Positions 1 through 10,328 of a DNA stretch of 64,000 nucleotides are shown here, one piece after another. Source of the DNA: Alcaligenes faecalis. GTDB taxonomy: Bacteria > Pseudomonadota > Gammaproteobacteria > Burkholderiales > Burkholderiaceae_B. Made by a program: the position numbers and the translations under genes. The stretch's first letter is position 1; every line of letters begins with the position of its first letter. The notes beneath the pieces are model-generated. The model did no database searches and was not told the origin of the DNA. It worked only from the letters and a program-made list of their open reading frames with translations. The stretch is taken from contig NZ_CP031012.1 in NCBI RefSeq assembly GCF_009497775.1, forward strand, positions 1,674,001-1,738,000, written 5' to 3'.

Positions 1-1942
1 ACAGGCGCATGATCTCGGCACCCATCTTGTCGGCAATTTCTTGCGGCTTGATGATATTGCCCAGCGATTTGCTCATCTTACGGCCATTGCCGTCCACCAC
101 GAAGCCGTGGGTCAGCAGGGCTTTGTAGGGCGCGCGGCCATACAGCATGCAGCCAGTCAGCAAGGACGAATGGAACCAGCCACGGTGTTGGTCCGAGCCT
201 TCCAGGTACAGGTCGGCAGGCCATTGCAGCTTGTCAGCGTGCGAGCCGTGGGTAGTGTGATCCTTGCCGCCCAGCACGGTGGCGTGCGTGGTGCCCGAGT
301 CAAACCACACGTCCAGCGTGTCACGGTTTTTCTCGTACAGATCGGCTTCGTCACCCAGCAGGTCGCGTGGGTCCAGGTTTTGCCAGGCCTCGATACCGCT
401 TTTTTCGATGCGCTCGGCCACTTGCTCCATCAGCTCGGGCGTGCGCGGATGCAGTTCGCCGGTTTCCTTGTGCACAAAGAAAGCCATGGGCACACCCCAT
501 TGACGCTGACGCGACAAGGTCCAGTCTGGACGGTTAGCGATCATGGCGTGCAGGCGGGCACGACCCCAGGAGGGGTAGAACTCGGTGTTATCAATGGCTT
601 CCAGAGCCATTTCACGCAAGGTACGGCCGCTGCTGTTTTCCTTGTCCATACCGGCAAACCATTGGCTGGTAGCACGGTAGATGATGGGCGTCTTGTGACG
701 CCAGCAGTGCATGTAGCTGTGCGGGTGCTGTTCGGTTTTCAGCAAAGTACCGGCGTTCTGCAAGGCTTCCACGATTTGCGGATTGGCCTTCCAGATCATC
801 TGGCCGCCAAACAGGGGCAGATTCTCGGCGTAATGCCCATTGCCCATCACGGGCGTGAGCATGTCGTCGTCCTTCATGCCGTGGGCTTTGCAGGAGATAA
901 AGTCTTCAATACCGTAGGCCGGGGCCGAGTGCACTACGCCCGTACCGCTGTCCAGGGTAACGTAGTCGCCCAGGTACACAGGGGAGCGGCGTTGGTAGCC
1001 TGCATCCACGTGCGCCAGAGGGTGGTTGAATTCGATCAGGTTCAGGGCTTCGCCGGTGGTGGTGGCCACGACCTGGCCGTTCAGGCCCCATTGTTCCAGG
1101 CAGGATTTCACCAGCTCTTCAGCCATGATCAGCATGGAGCCGGTGGCGCGTGGGCTGTCCAGCTTGACCAGGGCGTAGCTGATTTCAGGGTGTACGTTCA
1201 GTGCCTGGTTGGCAGGAATGGTCCAGGGAGTAGTGGTCCAGATGACGATGGCGCCATCGTCCACGCTGTCCACGCCAAAGGCGGCAGCCAGCTTGTCTTT
1301 TTGCGCGAAGGGGAAGGCGACGTGCACGGACGGGTCGGTGCGATCCGCGTATTCAACCTCGGCTTCTGCCAGGGCGGAACCACAGTCAAAACACCAGTTC
1401 ACGGGTTTCAGGCCACGGAACACGAAACCTTTTTGCATGATCTTGGACAGCACGCGCAGCTCGTCGGCTTCGTTGCTGAAGTTCATGGTCAGGTAAGGCA
1501 GGTCCCAGTCGGCCAGCACGCCCAGACGCTTGAAGTCCTTGCGCTGGCTGTCGATCTGTTCCAGAGCGTAGGCGCGTGCCTTGGCCTGAACTTCAGCCAC
1601 AGGCAGGTTCTTGCCGTATTTCTTTTCGATCTGGACTTCAATAGGCATGCCGTGGCAGTCCCAGCCGGGCACGTACTGCGCGTCAAATCCAGCCATATTG
1701 CGGCTTTTGACGATGATGTCTTTCAGAACCTTGTTGACCGCGTGACCAATGTGAATGTCGCCGTTCGCATAGGGAGGGCCGTCGTGCAAAATAAATTTGG
1801 GACGACCGGCACTGGCTTGCCGAATTGCTGCATAGACTTTGTTTTCTTCCCACTGGCTAATCCAGCCCGGCTCACGTTTGGCGAGGTCACCACGCATGGG
1901 AAAGGGAGTGTCGGGCAAATTGAGAGAGTTTTTATAGTCCAT
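1..1942 (-). CDS. ileS: Isoleucine-tRNA ligase (partial, C-terminus off the left edge)
   Basis: Class I aminoacyl-tRNA synthetase charging tRNA-Ile in the cytoplasm. Reading down from an ATG at 1942 gives about 647 residues, beginning [20 protein letters not shown]. The HIGH signature (HIGH, residues 64-67) and the KMSKS loop (residues 622-626) are both visible. The rest of the family's roughly 950 residues, including the C-terminal zinc domain, lies beyond base 1. The start overlaps the end of ribF by 11 bases, so the two are probably translationally coupled. The long open frame on the opposite strand here is only a shadow of this gene. Confidence 0.97.
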   Translation of the reverse strand, partial: MDYKNSLNLPDTPFPMRGDLAKREPGWISQWEENKVYAAIRQASAGRPKFILHDGPPYANGDIHIGHAVNKVLKDIIVKSRNMAGFDAQYVPGWDCHGMPIEVQIEKKYGKNLPVAEVQAKARAYALEQIDSQRKDFKRLGVLADWDLPYLTMNFSNEADELRVLSKIMQKGFVFRGLKPVNWCFDCGSALAEAEVEYADRTDPSVHVAFPFAQKDKLAAAFGVDSVDDGAIVIWTTTPWTIPANQALNVHPEISYALVKLDSPRATGSMLIMAEELVKSCLEQWGLNGQVVATTTGEALNLIEFNHPLAHVDAGYQRRSPVYLGDYVTLDSGTGVVHSAPAYGIEDFISCKAHGMKDDDMLTPVMGNGHYAENLPLFGGQMIWKANPQIVEALQNAGTLLKTEQHPHSYMHCWRHKTPIIYRATSQWFAGMDKENSSGRTLREMALEAIDNTEFYPSWGRARLHAMIANRPDWTLSRQRQWGVPMAFFVHKETGELHPRTPELMEQVAERIEKSGIEAWQNLDPRDLLGDEADLYEKNRDTLDVWFDSGTTHATVLGGKDHTTHGSHADKLQWPADLYLEGSDQHRGWFHSSLLTGCMLYGRAPYKALLTHGFVVDGNGRKMSKSLGNIIKPQEIADKMGAEIMRL

Positions 1943-2897
1943 TTGAAGCAAAGTAGTCGCGAGCGCGTTGTGCATCGTTGTCGATGGCAGCGATCATTGT
2001 GATGAGGTCGGGGAATTTTTCCTCGTCCCTGACAAATTCCAGAAATTCTATACGGGCAAGTTTACCGTAAGCATCCAGGCGTTGGTCCAGTAAATGCACC
2101 TCTAACAGCAGCCGTCCCTGGTCTATGACGGTTGGGCGTACCCCCAAGGAGGCAATGCCGGGCAGAGCCTGTCCGGTCAGTCCGTGAACCCGGACCACGT
2201 ACACGCCGGAGCGGGCGGCACAGTGTTCGGGAACACGCACGTTCAAGGTCGGGTAGCCAATGTCCCGGCCCAGCTTCTGGCCATGAATGACATGACCACT
2301 AATATGAAAGGGTTTGCCCAGCAAGGCACGGGCACGGTCCAGCTGGCCTACGGCCAGGGCGGTGCGCACTTCCGAGCTGGAAATGCGGCGGCCATCGGCA
2401 TCGGCCACATCGTGCAGGGTCTCGACGCTGAAGCCGTGGCGCTTGCCTGCTTCACGCAACATTTCAATGTCGCCGGCGCGTTTGTGGCCGTAGCGGAAAT
2501 CCTCGCCCACCAGCAACCAGCCAGTGTTCAGACCCTGGACCAGAATCTCGTCAATAAAGGTGGCCGCCGACATATCGGCCATGGCCTGATTGAAGCGGGC
2601 CAGATAAATTTGTTCAATACCGCATTGGTGCAGGGCTTCGACCTTGTCGCGCAGGCCGCTGATCTGCGTGGGGATCAGTTCGGGCCGTTGGCCGCGCTGC
2701 GCAAAAAAGGCGCGCGGGTGGGGCGTAAAGGTCATCACACAGGAGCTCAGGTCCTGCTGGCGCGCCACTTCATTGACGCGATGCAAGATGGCCTGATGGC
2801 CCAGATGGACCCCGTCAAAATTGCCAATGGTGACAGCGCTGCGGGCCGTGCTGTTGCGCCGCGGCAGAGAGCGATAGAGTTTTAGATCAGATTTCAC
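1932..2897 (-). CDS. ribF: Bifunctional riboflavin kinase / FMN adenylyltransferase
   Basis: Makes FMN from riboflavin and then FAD from FMN. The 321-residue product has the usual two-domain layout: an N-terminal nucleotidyltransferase domain with [10 protein letters not shown] at residues 25-34, and a C-terminal flavokinase domain beginning near residue 190 with a [10 protein letters not shown] stretch and the GYPTLNV loop. Length is normal for the family (about 310). It precedes ileS with an 11-base overlap, an arrangement common in proteobacteria. It diverges from purN across 49 bases, so both promoters must be compact or overlapping. Confidence 0.96.
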   Translation of the reverse strand: MKSDLKLYRSLPRRNSTARSAVTIGNFDGVHLGHQAILHRVNEVARQQDLSSCVMTFTPHPRAFFAQRGQRPELIPTQISGLRDKVEALHQCGIEQIYLARFNQAMADMSAATFIDEILVQGLNTGWLLVGEDFRYGHKRAGDIEMLREAGKRHGFSVETLHDVADADGRRISSSEVRTALAVGQLDRARALLGKPFHISGHVIHGQKLGRDIGYPTLNVRVPEHCAARSGVYVVRVHGLTGQALPGIASLGVRPTVIDQGRLLLEVHLLDQRLDAYGKLARIEFLEFVRDEEKFPDLITMIAAIDNDAQRARDYFASNGL

Positions 2898-2946
2898 AAG
2901 CGAGAGTTTACAATTTTGGATTCGTTATTTCTCGGGAAACAGGATT

Positions 2947-3603
2947 TTGACCGATTCCACCCTACCTTGTCGCCTTGTTGTGCTTATTTCAGGCCGGGGC
3001 TCCAACTTGCAGGCCATAGGCGAACTGATCAAGACAGCGGGCTTAAATGGCCGTATCGAGGCGGTCATCTCTAACAAGGGCGATGCGCCCGGACTGGAAT
3101 GGGCGCAGCGTCAAGGGCTGCCTACCGAGACGGTTTCGCATCGCGAATTTGCAACACGTGAAGCCTTTGACCAGGCTTTGGCACGCGTGATCGACCGCTA
3201 CCAGCCAGATTATGTTCTACTTGCGGGATTCATGCGCATCCTGAGCACAGGTTTTGTTCAGCACTATGCAGGCAAGCTCATCAATATACACCCATCCTTG
3301 CTTCCTAGCTTTCCCGGTTTGAATACACATCAACAGGCACTTGACGCGGGCGTGCAGTTTCACGGCTGCTCGGTGCACTTTGTGACCCCTGTGCTCGATG
3401 ATGGTCCCATCATTGCTCAAACTATCGTGCCCGTCCTGCACGACGATGATGCCCAAACCCTGGCAGAGCGCGTTCTGGCAACTGAACACCACGTCTATAC
3501 CGAGGCCGTACGCTGGCTGATCGAGGGACGGGTGCGTTTGCAGGCTGATGGCCGTGTCGAGGTTGCCGGACTTGCGCATCGCGGCTTTTATTTTCCCGCC
3601 TGA
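2947..3603 (+). CDS. purN: Phosphoribosylglycinamide formyltransferase
   Basis: Transfers the formyl group of 10-formyl-tetrahydrofolate to glycinamide ribonucleotide, the third step of purine synthesis. The protein has 218 residues, normal for PurN. The N-terminal LVVLISGRGSNLQA binds phosphate. NIHPSLLPSFPG carries the Asn-Ile-His and folate-site residues, and HGCSVHFVTPVLDDGPII contains the catalytic Asp. The start is TTG at 2947; a GGGAAA about 9 bases upstream could serve as ribosome binding site, and no better ATG exists nearby. An rRNA methyltransferase gene follows 32 bases downstream and is probably co-transcribed. Confidence 0.95.
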   Translation: MTDSTLPCRLVVLISGRGSNLQAIGELIKTAGLNGRIEAVISNKGDAPGLEWAQRQGLPTETVSHREFATREAFDQALARVIDRYQPDYVLLAGFMRILSTGFVQHYAGKLINIHPSLLPSFPGLNTHQQALDAGVQFHGCSVHFVTPVLDDGPIIAQTIVPVLHDDDAQTLAERVLATEHHVYTEAVRWLIEGRVRLQADGRVEVAGLAHRGFYFPA

Positions 3604-3635
3604 TTGAGCGGGCTATTTGGAATTTTTGAATATTC

Positions 3636-5042
3636 ATGTCTGATCACCAACAATCCCGCGGCCGCTCGGACCGCAAGCGCCCGTCCTCGTCTGCCCAACG
3701 TAACGAGTCCGGAGCGCGTGGTCGCCCTTATGCAGCACGCCGCGACAAACCCTCGGGCCCACCCGAGCCGGGAGCGATGGCACAGCGCCGTCTGGAACAG
3801 GTTTCCAGCGCCCTGGGTGAAGTTTTGCAGTGGAAGCATCCCGCCGACCTGGCTTTGACACGCTGGGCGCGTACACGCCCCAAAATGGGCTCGCGTGACC
3901 GTGCCGAGATCCGCGAGGCCGTGTTTGATGTGCTGCGCCACCTGCGTCAGTACCGTAACTGGGCGGAAAGCGGCGTAGGCCCATCCACCCGTCGTCTGGC
4001 CATTCTGGGCCTGTCTACCGCCATCGGTCAGGAATCCCTGTCTTTGGGTCTGACGGAAGAAGAGCGCCAGTGGCTGGGCCATATCCGTGCCCTGAATGTG
4101 GACGGTCTGCCGGTTGGCGTGCGCCTGAGCCTGCCCGAGTGGCTGGAAGAGCGGCTGAAAGAGATCCCCGATTCCTACAAGCTGATGGCTGCCATGAACG
4201 AGCAGGCCTTGCTGGATCTGCGCGTCAACCCCATGAAAGCCGAGCGCGACACGGTATTGCGTCAGCTGCAAAACGGCCCCATGGCTCGCTTCAAACCGGT
4301 TGCCATGCCGTTTTCGCCTTGGGGTATCCGTATTGAAGGCCGCCCATCTGTCGCAGTATGGCCACAGTATGAGAAAGGCGAGCTGGAAATTCAGGAAGAG
4401 GGCAGCCAGTTGCTGACCGCCTTGCTGGAGCCTCGTCGTGGCGAGATGGTTATCGATTACTGCGCCGGTGCCGGTGGCAAATCCCTGCTGCTGGGCGCCT
4501 TGATGCGCTCCACAGGCCGTTTGTACGCCTTTGATGTGTCGGCAACCCGCTTGAACAAGGCCAAACCGCGCTTTGCTCGTGCTGGTCTGTCCAATGTGGT
4601 GCCTGTCGTGATTCAGGAAGAGGGCGACCAGCGTGTTCGCCGCCTGCATGGCAAGGCACAGCGCGTATTGGTAGACGCCCCTTGCAGTGGCTTGGGAACT
4701 TTGCGTCGAAATCCTGATCTTAAGTGGCGTCAACACCCACAAGCTCTGGAGCAGTACACTCAGATGCAGGCCGACATTCTGGAACAAGCTGCTGCTTGTG
4801 TCGCACCAGGAGGTCGTTTGGTTTATGCAACATGTAGTTTCTTGCCTGAAGAAAACGAGCAGCAAGTGCAGGCGTTCTTGGACAAACATCCCGAGTTCAA
4901 GCTGCTGGATGCCCGGGAAATCTTGAAGGACAAATGTCCGGCCCTCGCGCTAGAGGGGCCTTATTTGAATCTGCGCACGGACCGTCACCAAACCGACTGT
5001 TTCTTTGGTGCGGCACTTGAACGAATCACGGAAAGTGCTTGA
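3636..5042 (+). CDS. RsmB-type RNA (cytosine-5)-methyltransferase
   Basis: S-adenosylmethionine-dependent methyltransferase of the NOL1/NOP2/Sun (RsmB) family, expected to modify a cytosine in 16S rRNA or tRNA. It is 468 residues long. A basic, low-complexity N-terminus of about 50 residues precedes a helical NusB-like region and then the Rossmann-fold domain. The SAM loop is DYCAGAGGKS. Motif IV reads DAPCSGLGT with Cys350, and motif VI reads ATCSFLPEENE with Cys400; this cysteine pair is what the family uses for catalysis and product release. Whether the target is C967 of 16S rRNA is inference from the family. It follows purN closely. Confidence 0.88.
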   Translation: MSDHQQSRGRSDRKRPSSSAQRNESGARGRPYAARRDKPSGPPEPGAMAQRRLEQVSSALGEVLQWKHPADLALTRWARTRPKMGSRDRAEIREAVFDVLRHLRQYRNWAESGVGPSTRRLAILGLSTAIGQESLSLGLTEEERQWLGHIRALNVDGLPVGVRLSLPEWLEERLKEIPDSYKLMAAMNEQALLDLRVNPMKAERDTVLRQLQNGPMARFKPVAMPFSPWGIRIEGRPSVAVWPQYEKGELEIQEEGSQLLTALLEPRRGEMVIDYCAGAGGKSLLLGALMRSTGRLYAFDVSATRLNKAKPRFARAGLSNVVPVVIQEEGDQRVRRLHGKAQRVLVDAPCSGLGTLRRNPDLKWRQHPQALEQYTQMQADILEQAAACVAPGGRLVYATCSFLPEENEQQVQAFLDKHPEFKLLDAREILKDKCPALALEGPYLNLRTDRHQTDCFFGAALERITESA

Positions 5043-5143
5043 TTTAAAGCAAGTTCGTCCTTAAATAGTGTTATTGTTAACCGGTTAGGTGGGCTACACT
5101 TTTCCGGTTTCCCTTAACACAAAGATCAGGTCTAAAAGGGTCT

Positions 5144-6370
5144 ATGCAATCGTTTCTTTCTTTTCTTGCTGACGGATGGCTGCAACTGTCTTGGTGGCAG
5201 CTTACTCTAGTCATTCTGGCGGTGACTCATGTCACTATTGTGTCAGTTACCGTATTTCTCCACCGTAGTCAGGCGCACCGCGGGCTAGACCTGCACCCAG
5301 CGCTTATGCATTTCTTCCGTTTCTGGCTCTGGATGACCACCGGTATGGTCACAAAAGAATGGGTTGCGATTCACCGCAAGCACCACGCCAAATGCGAACG
5401 TGAAGGCGATCCCCATTCCCCTGTGGTCTTTGGTCTGGGCCAGGTATTCTTCCGTGGTGCTGAGCTGTACCGCCAGGAAGCCACCAACCCTGAAACTTTG
5501 AAGCGTTTTGGTCACGGCACCCCCGATGACTGGCTCGAGCGCAACCTGTACAGCAAATACAGCATGTTGGGTATTACCATCATGTTGGGTATTGATCTGT
5601 TCCTGTTCGGTCTGCTGGGTCTGACTGTCTGGGCTATCCAGATGGCCTGGATTCCTTTCTGGGCAGCCGGTGTGGTGAACGGTCTGGGTCACGCTATCGG
5701 TTACCGCAACTTTGCCAGCCCAGATACCAGCACCAACGTGTTCCCTTGGGGCATCATCATTGGTGGTGAAGAGCTGCACAACAACCACCACGCTTACGGT
5801 ACGTCGGCCAAGTTCTCCAGCAAATGGTACGAATTTGACTTGGGCTGGTGCTACATCTCGGTGTTCAAGGCACTGGGTCTGGCCAAGGTCAAGAAGGTCG
5901 CTCCCAAGCTGCGTCTGGAACCTAGCGTGGCGTCGAATGCCCCGTTGGAAGGCATCAGCCTGGCAACCTTGCAAGGTGTGATTACTCACCGCTACGAAAT
6001 TCTGGCCCGCTATGCGGACATCATCAAAACCACGGCCTCGGAAGAAATTGCTCGTCTGAAGCCACAAGTGAACAAAGACAATCCGAATTGCTCCTGGTCC
6101 CTGCTGGAAAGCTGCAACGACTGGATCGGTCGCGGCGACGACGTTCTGGCTCCCGAGCAGCGCGCTGAACTGGAAACCGTAGCGGCTGGCGATTCCCGCC
6201 TGTCCATTCTGGTTCGCATGCAGCGTGAACTGGCCGGTATCTGGGAAAGCTCCAGCGCTTCCAGCGAGCAGTTGCTGTCCGATCTGCGCACATGGTGCCA
6301 GCGCGCTCAGCAAAGTGGTATTGAAAGTCTTGAGCAGTTCGCCTTGCGTCTGCGCCGCTACGCGGCATGA
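5144..6370 (+). CDS. Acyl-CoA / fatty acid desaturase, integral membrane di-iron type
   Basis: Introduces a double bond into a long acyl chain, probably at delta-9, using a membrane di-iron centre. The three histidine boxes are present: HRSQAHR at residue 40, HRKHH at 77-81 and HNNHH at 212-216. Hydrophobic segments flank them, as in DesC/OLE1-type enzymes. The C-terminal 150 residues are soluble and helical, longer than a minimal desaturase (total 408 residues). The gene ends in an ATGA overlap with the helicase downstream, so it is translationally coupled to a DNA repair gene of unrelated function. Confidence 0.9.
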   Translation: MQSFLSFLADGWLQLSWWQLTLVILAVTHVTIVSVTVFLHRSQAHRGLDLHPALMHFFRFWLWMTTGMVTKEWVAIHRKHHAKCEREGDPHSPVVFGLGQVFFRGAELYRQEATNPETLKRFGHGTPDDWLERNLYSKYSMLGITIMLGIDLFLFGLLGLTVWAIQMAWIPFWAAGVVNGLGHAIGYRNFASPDTSTNVFPWGIIIGGEELHNNHHAYGTSAKFSSKWYEFDLGWCYISVFKALGLAKVKKVAPKLRLEPSVASNAPLEGISLATLQGVITHRYEILARYADIIKTTASEEIARLKPQVNKDNPNCSWSLLESCNDWIGRGDDVLAPEQRAELETVAAGDSRLSILVRMQRELAGIWESSSASSEQLLSDLRTWCQRAQQSGIESLEQFALRLRRYAA

Positions 6371-8661
6371 TGGATCGCTTAAACCCGGAACAGCGAGCCG
6401 CCGTTACTTTACCCTCTGGCCATGCCCTGGTGCTGGCCGGAGCCGGTAGCGGAAAAACCAGTGTACTGACCTCCCGAATGGCCTGGTTAATTCAGACCGG
6501 GCAGGTCAGCCCTCACGGACTGGCCGCTGTTACCTTCACCAATAAAGCCGCGCGCGAAATGCTGACGCGGCTTACTTCTTTATTGCCTATCGATACTCGC
6601 GGAATGTGGGTCGGGACCTTTCACGGCCTGTGCAATCGCCTGCTGCGCATGCATTACCGTGACGCCGGTCTGGTACAGACTTTCCAGATCCTGGATACGG
6701 CAGATCAGTTGGCCTCCATCAAGCGCATGGTCAAGGCCAACAATGTGGATGACGAGAAATTTCCGCCCAAGGAAATTCAGAAGTTCATCAACGCCTGTAA
6801 AGAAGATGGCCAACGTCCTGGCGACCTGGAAGCCCACGACCCTCACCGCCGACGCCTGATCGAGCTCTATCAGCTTTATCAAGAGCAGTGCGAACGTGAA
6901 GGTGTGGTGGACTTTGGCGAGCTGCTGCTGCGTGCCTACGAGCTGCTGTCCCGCAATGCCCCGATCCGTGAGCATTATCAGCGCCGTTTCAAACACATTC
7001 TGGTCGACGAGTTTCAGGACACCAACGTGCTGCAGTATCGCTGGTTGCGTCTTTTGGCCGGTGATCAGGCTTGCATGTTTGCGGTGGGCGACGATGACCA
7101 GTCCATCTACGCTTTCCGTGGCGCGAACGTCGGCAATATGGCCGACTTCGAGCGCGACTATGCCCGTGGCAATGTGATACGTCTGGAGCAGAACTACCGT
7201 TCCTGCGGCCATATTCTGGATTCGGCCAACGCGCTGATCGAGAACAATAGCGGCCGCCTGGGCAAGAACCTGTGGACCGATAGCGGTGAAGGCGAGCTGG
7301 TACGCATCAGCGAACTGGCCTCGGATGCTCTGGAAGCACAGTGGATTGTGGATGAAGTCCGCGCCCTGATTGCTGAAGGCAAACCGCGTCGTGAAATTGC
7401 CATTCTGTACCGTAGCAACGCCCAGTCCCGAGTGATCGAGCACAGGCTGTTTTCCCAAGGCTTGCCCTACAAAGTGTATGGCGGCCACCGCTTCTTCGAG
7501 CGTCAGGAAATCAAGCACGTACTGGCTTACTTGCGCCTGATGGACAACGCAGATGATGACACCGCTTTCCTGCGCGTCGTGAACTTCCCGACTCGTGGTA
7601 TCGGTGCCCGCTCTGTCGAGCAACTGGCTGATCTGGCGCGTGAACGTGGTACCAGCTTGTTGCGTGCGATTCCCTACCTGCAAGGGCGTGCGGCGGCCAG
7701 CTTGATGCGCTTTTCGAACCTGATTCAGGATATGGCCAGCCAGGCGCAGATCCTGTCTTTGCCCGAACTGATCGAGCATGTTGTCCACGACAGTACCTTG
7801 CTGGCCCATTACCAGGCCGACCGCGAAGGTGCTGAGCGGCTGGAAAACTTGCAGGAGTTGGTCAACGCGGCCACGGTTTTTGTAGGTGAAGAAGGCTTTG
7901 CAGAACTGCCCGCAGGTCGAGTCCCTGAAGCTGTGGCGGGCGAGTCCGAGCAGGCCATGCAGAACCCGGATCAACCGGCTGCCTCCGTGCTGGCTCCCAT
8001 GTCGCCTTTGGGCTCCTTCCTGACTCATGCCTCTCTGGAGGCAGGGGACAATCAGGCCCAGGCAGGCCAGGACGCCATTCAGCTGATGACGATCCATGCC
8101 GCCAAAGGTCTGGAGTTTGATGCGGTCTTCATTACCGGCTTGGAAGAGGGCTTGTTCCCGCATGAGAACAGCTTGTTCGATCCCGGTGGGATCGAGGAAG
8201 AGCGTCGTTTGATGTACGTGGCGATTACGCGGGCGCGTCAGCGTCTGTACATCACCCTGGCGCAAAGCCGCATGCTGCACGGCCAGACGCGTTACGCCAT
8301 GCGTTCGCGCTTTCTGGAAGAGCTGCCGGAGCAACACATCAAATGGTTGTCGGCTCGCTATACCAGCTCGCCCATGCAGTCAGAGGCCAGTTCGGGCGCA
8401 TTCCGTCGTGGTCAAAGCTGGGAGTCCAAGGACAAGAGCTATTCGGCCCAGCCTTACGGCGGTCGCAGTCACACCAGCGTGCTGGAAGTGAATGGCCAGA
8501 CTTTCCGTGTGGGGCAGGGGGTGCATCACAACCGCTTTGGTGAAGGCACCATCATTAATCTGACGGGTCAGGGTGACGATGCCCAGGCCTTGATTCAGTT
8601 CCGTGAAGTCGGCAGCAAGACTCTGGCTTTGGCGATTGCCAAGCTGGATCCTGTTAGCTAA
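6367..8661 (+). CDS. uvrD: UvrD/Rep-family ATP-dependent DNA helicase
   Basis: Superfamily 1A 3'-5' helicase for nucleotide excision and mismatch repair. The 764-residue protein starts MMDRLNPEQRAAV. Motif I (AGAGSGKT) is at residues 24-31, motif Ia is VTFTNKAA, motif II (VDEFQDTN) lies near residue 212, motif III is GDDDQSIYAFRGA, and motifs V and VI are MTIHAAKGLEF and VAITRARQ. The C-terminus has a Tudor-like tail (VGQGVHHNRFGEGTI) typical of UvrD and PcrA. UvrD rather than Rep is favoured by this tail, but the two are not fully separable by eye. An intrinsic terminator follows at once. Confidence 0.92.
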   Translation: MMDRLNPEQRAAVTLPSGHALVLAGAGSGKTSVLTSRMAWLIQTGQVSPHGLAAVTFTNKAAREMLTRLTSLLPIDTRGMWVGTFHGLCNRLLRMHYRDAGLVQTFQILDTADQLASIKRMVKANNVDDEKFPPKEIQKFINACKEDGQRPGDLEAHDPHRRRLIELYQLYQEQCEREGVVDFGELLLRAYELLSRNAPIREHYQRRFKHILVDEFQDTNVLQYRWLRLLAGDQACMFAVGDDDQSIYAFRGANVGNMADFERDYARGNVIRLEQNYRSCGHILDSANALIENNSGRLGKNLWTDSGEGELVRISELASDALEAQWIVDEVRALIAEGKPRREIAILYRSNAQSRVIEHRLFSQGLPYKVYGGHRFFERQEIKHVLAYLRLMDNADDDTAFLRVVNFPTRGIGARSVEQLADLARERGTSLLRAIPYLQGRAAASLMRFSNLIQDMASQAQILSLPELIEHVVHDSTLLAHYQADREGAERLENLQELVNAATVFVGEEGFAELPAGRVPEAVAGESEQAMQNPDQPAASVLAPMSPLGSFLTHASLEAGDNQAQAGQDAIQLMTIHAAKGLEFDAVFITGLEEGLFPHENSLFDPGGIEEERRLMYVAITRARQRLYITLAQSRMLHGQTRYAMRSRFLEELPEQHIKWLSARYTSSPMQSEASSGAFRRGQSWESKDKSYSAQPYGGRSHTSVLEVNGQTFRVGQGVHHNRFGEGTIINLTGQGDDAQALIQFREVGSKTLALAIAKLDPVS

Positions 8662-8701
8662 AAAGCGAAGCAAATACTGAGTCAGACCATCGCAGTTTGA
8701 A

Positions 8702-8730
8702 GGCCCCCGGAAATTCCGGGGGCTTTTTTT
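8702..8730 (+). terminator. Rho-independent terminator after uvrD
   Basis: A 9-bp GC-rich stem, GCCCCCGGA pairing with TCCGGGGGC around an AAT loop, is followed by seven T. It lies 40 bases after the helicase stop codon. Confidence 0.92.
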
Positions 8731-9053
8731 ATGGCCCGCAGCATGTCATGAAAATTTCAAACAGACGTTGTTTTTTTGGCGTTTCAGATTTCAAACCGTT
8801 CATCTTCATTAACTATCCTGCCCGGCGCTAACACCGCCCAGGAAAAGTTTTACGCCTTATTTCACGTTTTGGACAAAAGCCGCGCTTGCAAGGAAACCCT
8901 TGTTTCAAGCGCCTTTCCCGCTTTCATATTCCTTCTTTAATCCTCTATATGAGCGTTATATATAAGGGTTATAGATTCTAGTTATAAAGCTAGTGCCCCC
9001 ATAAAATCGAAGCCTAAATTAATTACAGATAACAAACACACATGGAGGCGATC
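8731..9053. other. Intergenic region upstream of the sulfite dehydrogenase operon
   Basis: No gene is visible in these 323 bases. The last 130 bases are AT-rich, with a TATATATAAGG run near 8957 that may include a promoter -10 element, and the GGAGG ribosome binding site of the next gene is at 9044-9048. No known riboswitch motif was recognised. Confidence 0.5.
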
Positions 9054-10274
9054 ATGGAACCCAGCAATCTCTCACGCCGGCGCATGCTTTTGTCGACGGG
9101 CGGGGTGATGGCCCTGGCCGGTACTGCAAGCCTGACACCCTTGTCAGCGGCACTGGCTCAGGAAAAGGCAAAAACGCAGACCAAAGCCCTGCCAGCCTAT
9201 GCATCCTGGAAACATGCCGACAGCTTGATCGTGCACAGTGCCAACACCATTGAAACCAAACGCAGCGCTTTTGGCTCCGGCTTGATTACACCGCTGGACC
9301 GTTTGTTCGTGCGCAATAACGTGGCTCCTCCGTCCGAGCAGATCGTGGCCGATCCGGACGCCTGGGTGCTGTCGATCAAGGGCGTAAAGAACCCGAAAGA
9401 TATGACGGTTGCCGAGCTGAAACGCCTGGGACTGGTGGCTGTGCCCATGGTGTTGCAGTGCTCTGGTAATGGTCGTGCCTACTTCCCTGAGAAACCCAGC
9501 GGCACCAAGTGGACCGTGGGTGCAGCAGGCTGTGTGGTGTTTACGGGCGTGCCTATCAAGGCTGTTCTGGAAGCTACGGGCGGCATGGAAGCCGGTGCCA
9601 AGTACATGACTGGTACAGGTGGCGAGGAGATCCCGGAAGGTCTGGATCCCAACACCATCATGGTGGAGCGTTCCCTGCCTCTGGAAGCCATTGATGATGC
9701 GATTCTGGCCTGGGAAATCAACGGTCAGCCCATCCCCTTGGCTCACGGCGGTCCTTTGCGCTTGATCGTGCCCGGTTACACCGGCGTGAACAACGTCAAG
9801 TACATCAAGCAACTGGCCTTCAGCAAGGATCAGTCGGCAGCCAGCATTCAGCAAAACAGCTACCGCATGACGCCTATGGGCGAAAAGACCAATGTGAATC
9901 AGGAATCGGTATGGGAAATGCCGGTGAAATCCTGGATCACCAGCCCGAATGGAGAGCCTGGCGAAGACGTGAAGGCCGGTCTGGTACAGGTTCAAGGCCT
10001 GGCCTTTGGTGGCATGTCCTCGGCCAAGCAGGTGGAAGTGTCCGTGGACGGCGGCAAGAATTGGGTCAAGGCCAACTTCGTGGGGCCGGATCTGGGCAAG
10101 TACGCCTGGCGTCAATTCGTGGTGGGGATGGAACTGAAACCCGGTCAATACGAAATCGCCAGCCGTGCGACCAGTGAAGCCGGTACGGTTCAGCCTGAAG
10201 AGCGCGTGGCCAATAGCCACGGTTATCTGAACAATAGCTGGCGCGACCACATGCTGCCGGTCACCGTTGTTTAA
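9054..10274 (+). CDS. sorA: Periplasmic sulfite dehydrogenase, molybdopterin subunit (SorA/SoxC type)
   Basis: Oxidises sulfite to sulfate in the periplasm and passes electrons to a c-type cytochrome. The ATG at 9054 is preferred over 9042 because GGAGG at 9044-9048 is correctly spaced only for it. This gives 406 residues. A Tat signal (SRRRML, residues 7-12) precedes a hydrophobic run and an AQA-type cleavage region. The molybdenum-ligand cysteine lies in LQCSGNGR (Cys136). A C-terminal dimerisation domain begins near residue 280. The adjacent cytochrome gene supports a SorAB-like pair over SoxCD, because no sox genes surround it. Confidence 0.88.
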   Translation: MEPSNLSRRRMLLSTGGVMALAGTASLTPLSAALAQEKAKTQTKALPAYASWKHADSLIVHSANTIETKRSAFGSGLITPLDRLFVRNNVAPPSEQIVADPDAWVLSIKGVKNPKDMTVAELKRLGLVAVPMVLQCSGNGRAYFPEKPSGTKWTVGAAGCVVFTGVPIKAVLEATGGMEAGAKYMTGTGGEEIPEGLDPNTIMVERSLPLEAIDDAILAWEINGQPIPLAHGGPLRLIVPGYTGVNNVKYIKQLAFSKDQSAASIQQNSYRMTPMGEKTNVNQESVWEMPVKSWITSPNGEPGEDVKAGLVQVQGLAFGGMSSAKQVEVSVDGGKNWVKANFVGPDLGKYAWRQFVVGMELKPGQYEIASRATSEAGTVQPEERVANSHGYLNNSWRDHMLPVTVV

Positions 10275-10328
10275 GCATTGAATGTTGTAAGCCGCCCCGA
10301 TACGTCGGGGCGGGTTTGGAAGGAAATC

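Noticed and set aside
41..2002. 653-codon open frame on the plus strand
   Set aside because: It mirrors ileS on the minus strand, which has HIGH, KMSKS and full family similarity. The plus-strand translation is His/Val/Gln-rich with no motif.
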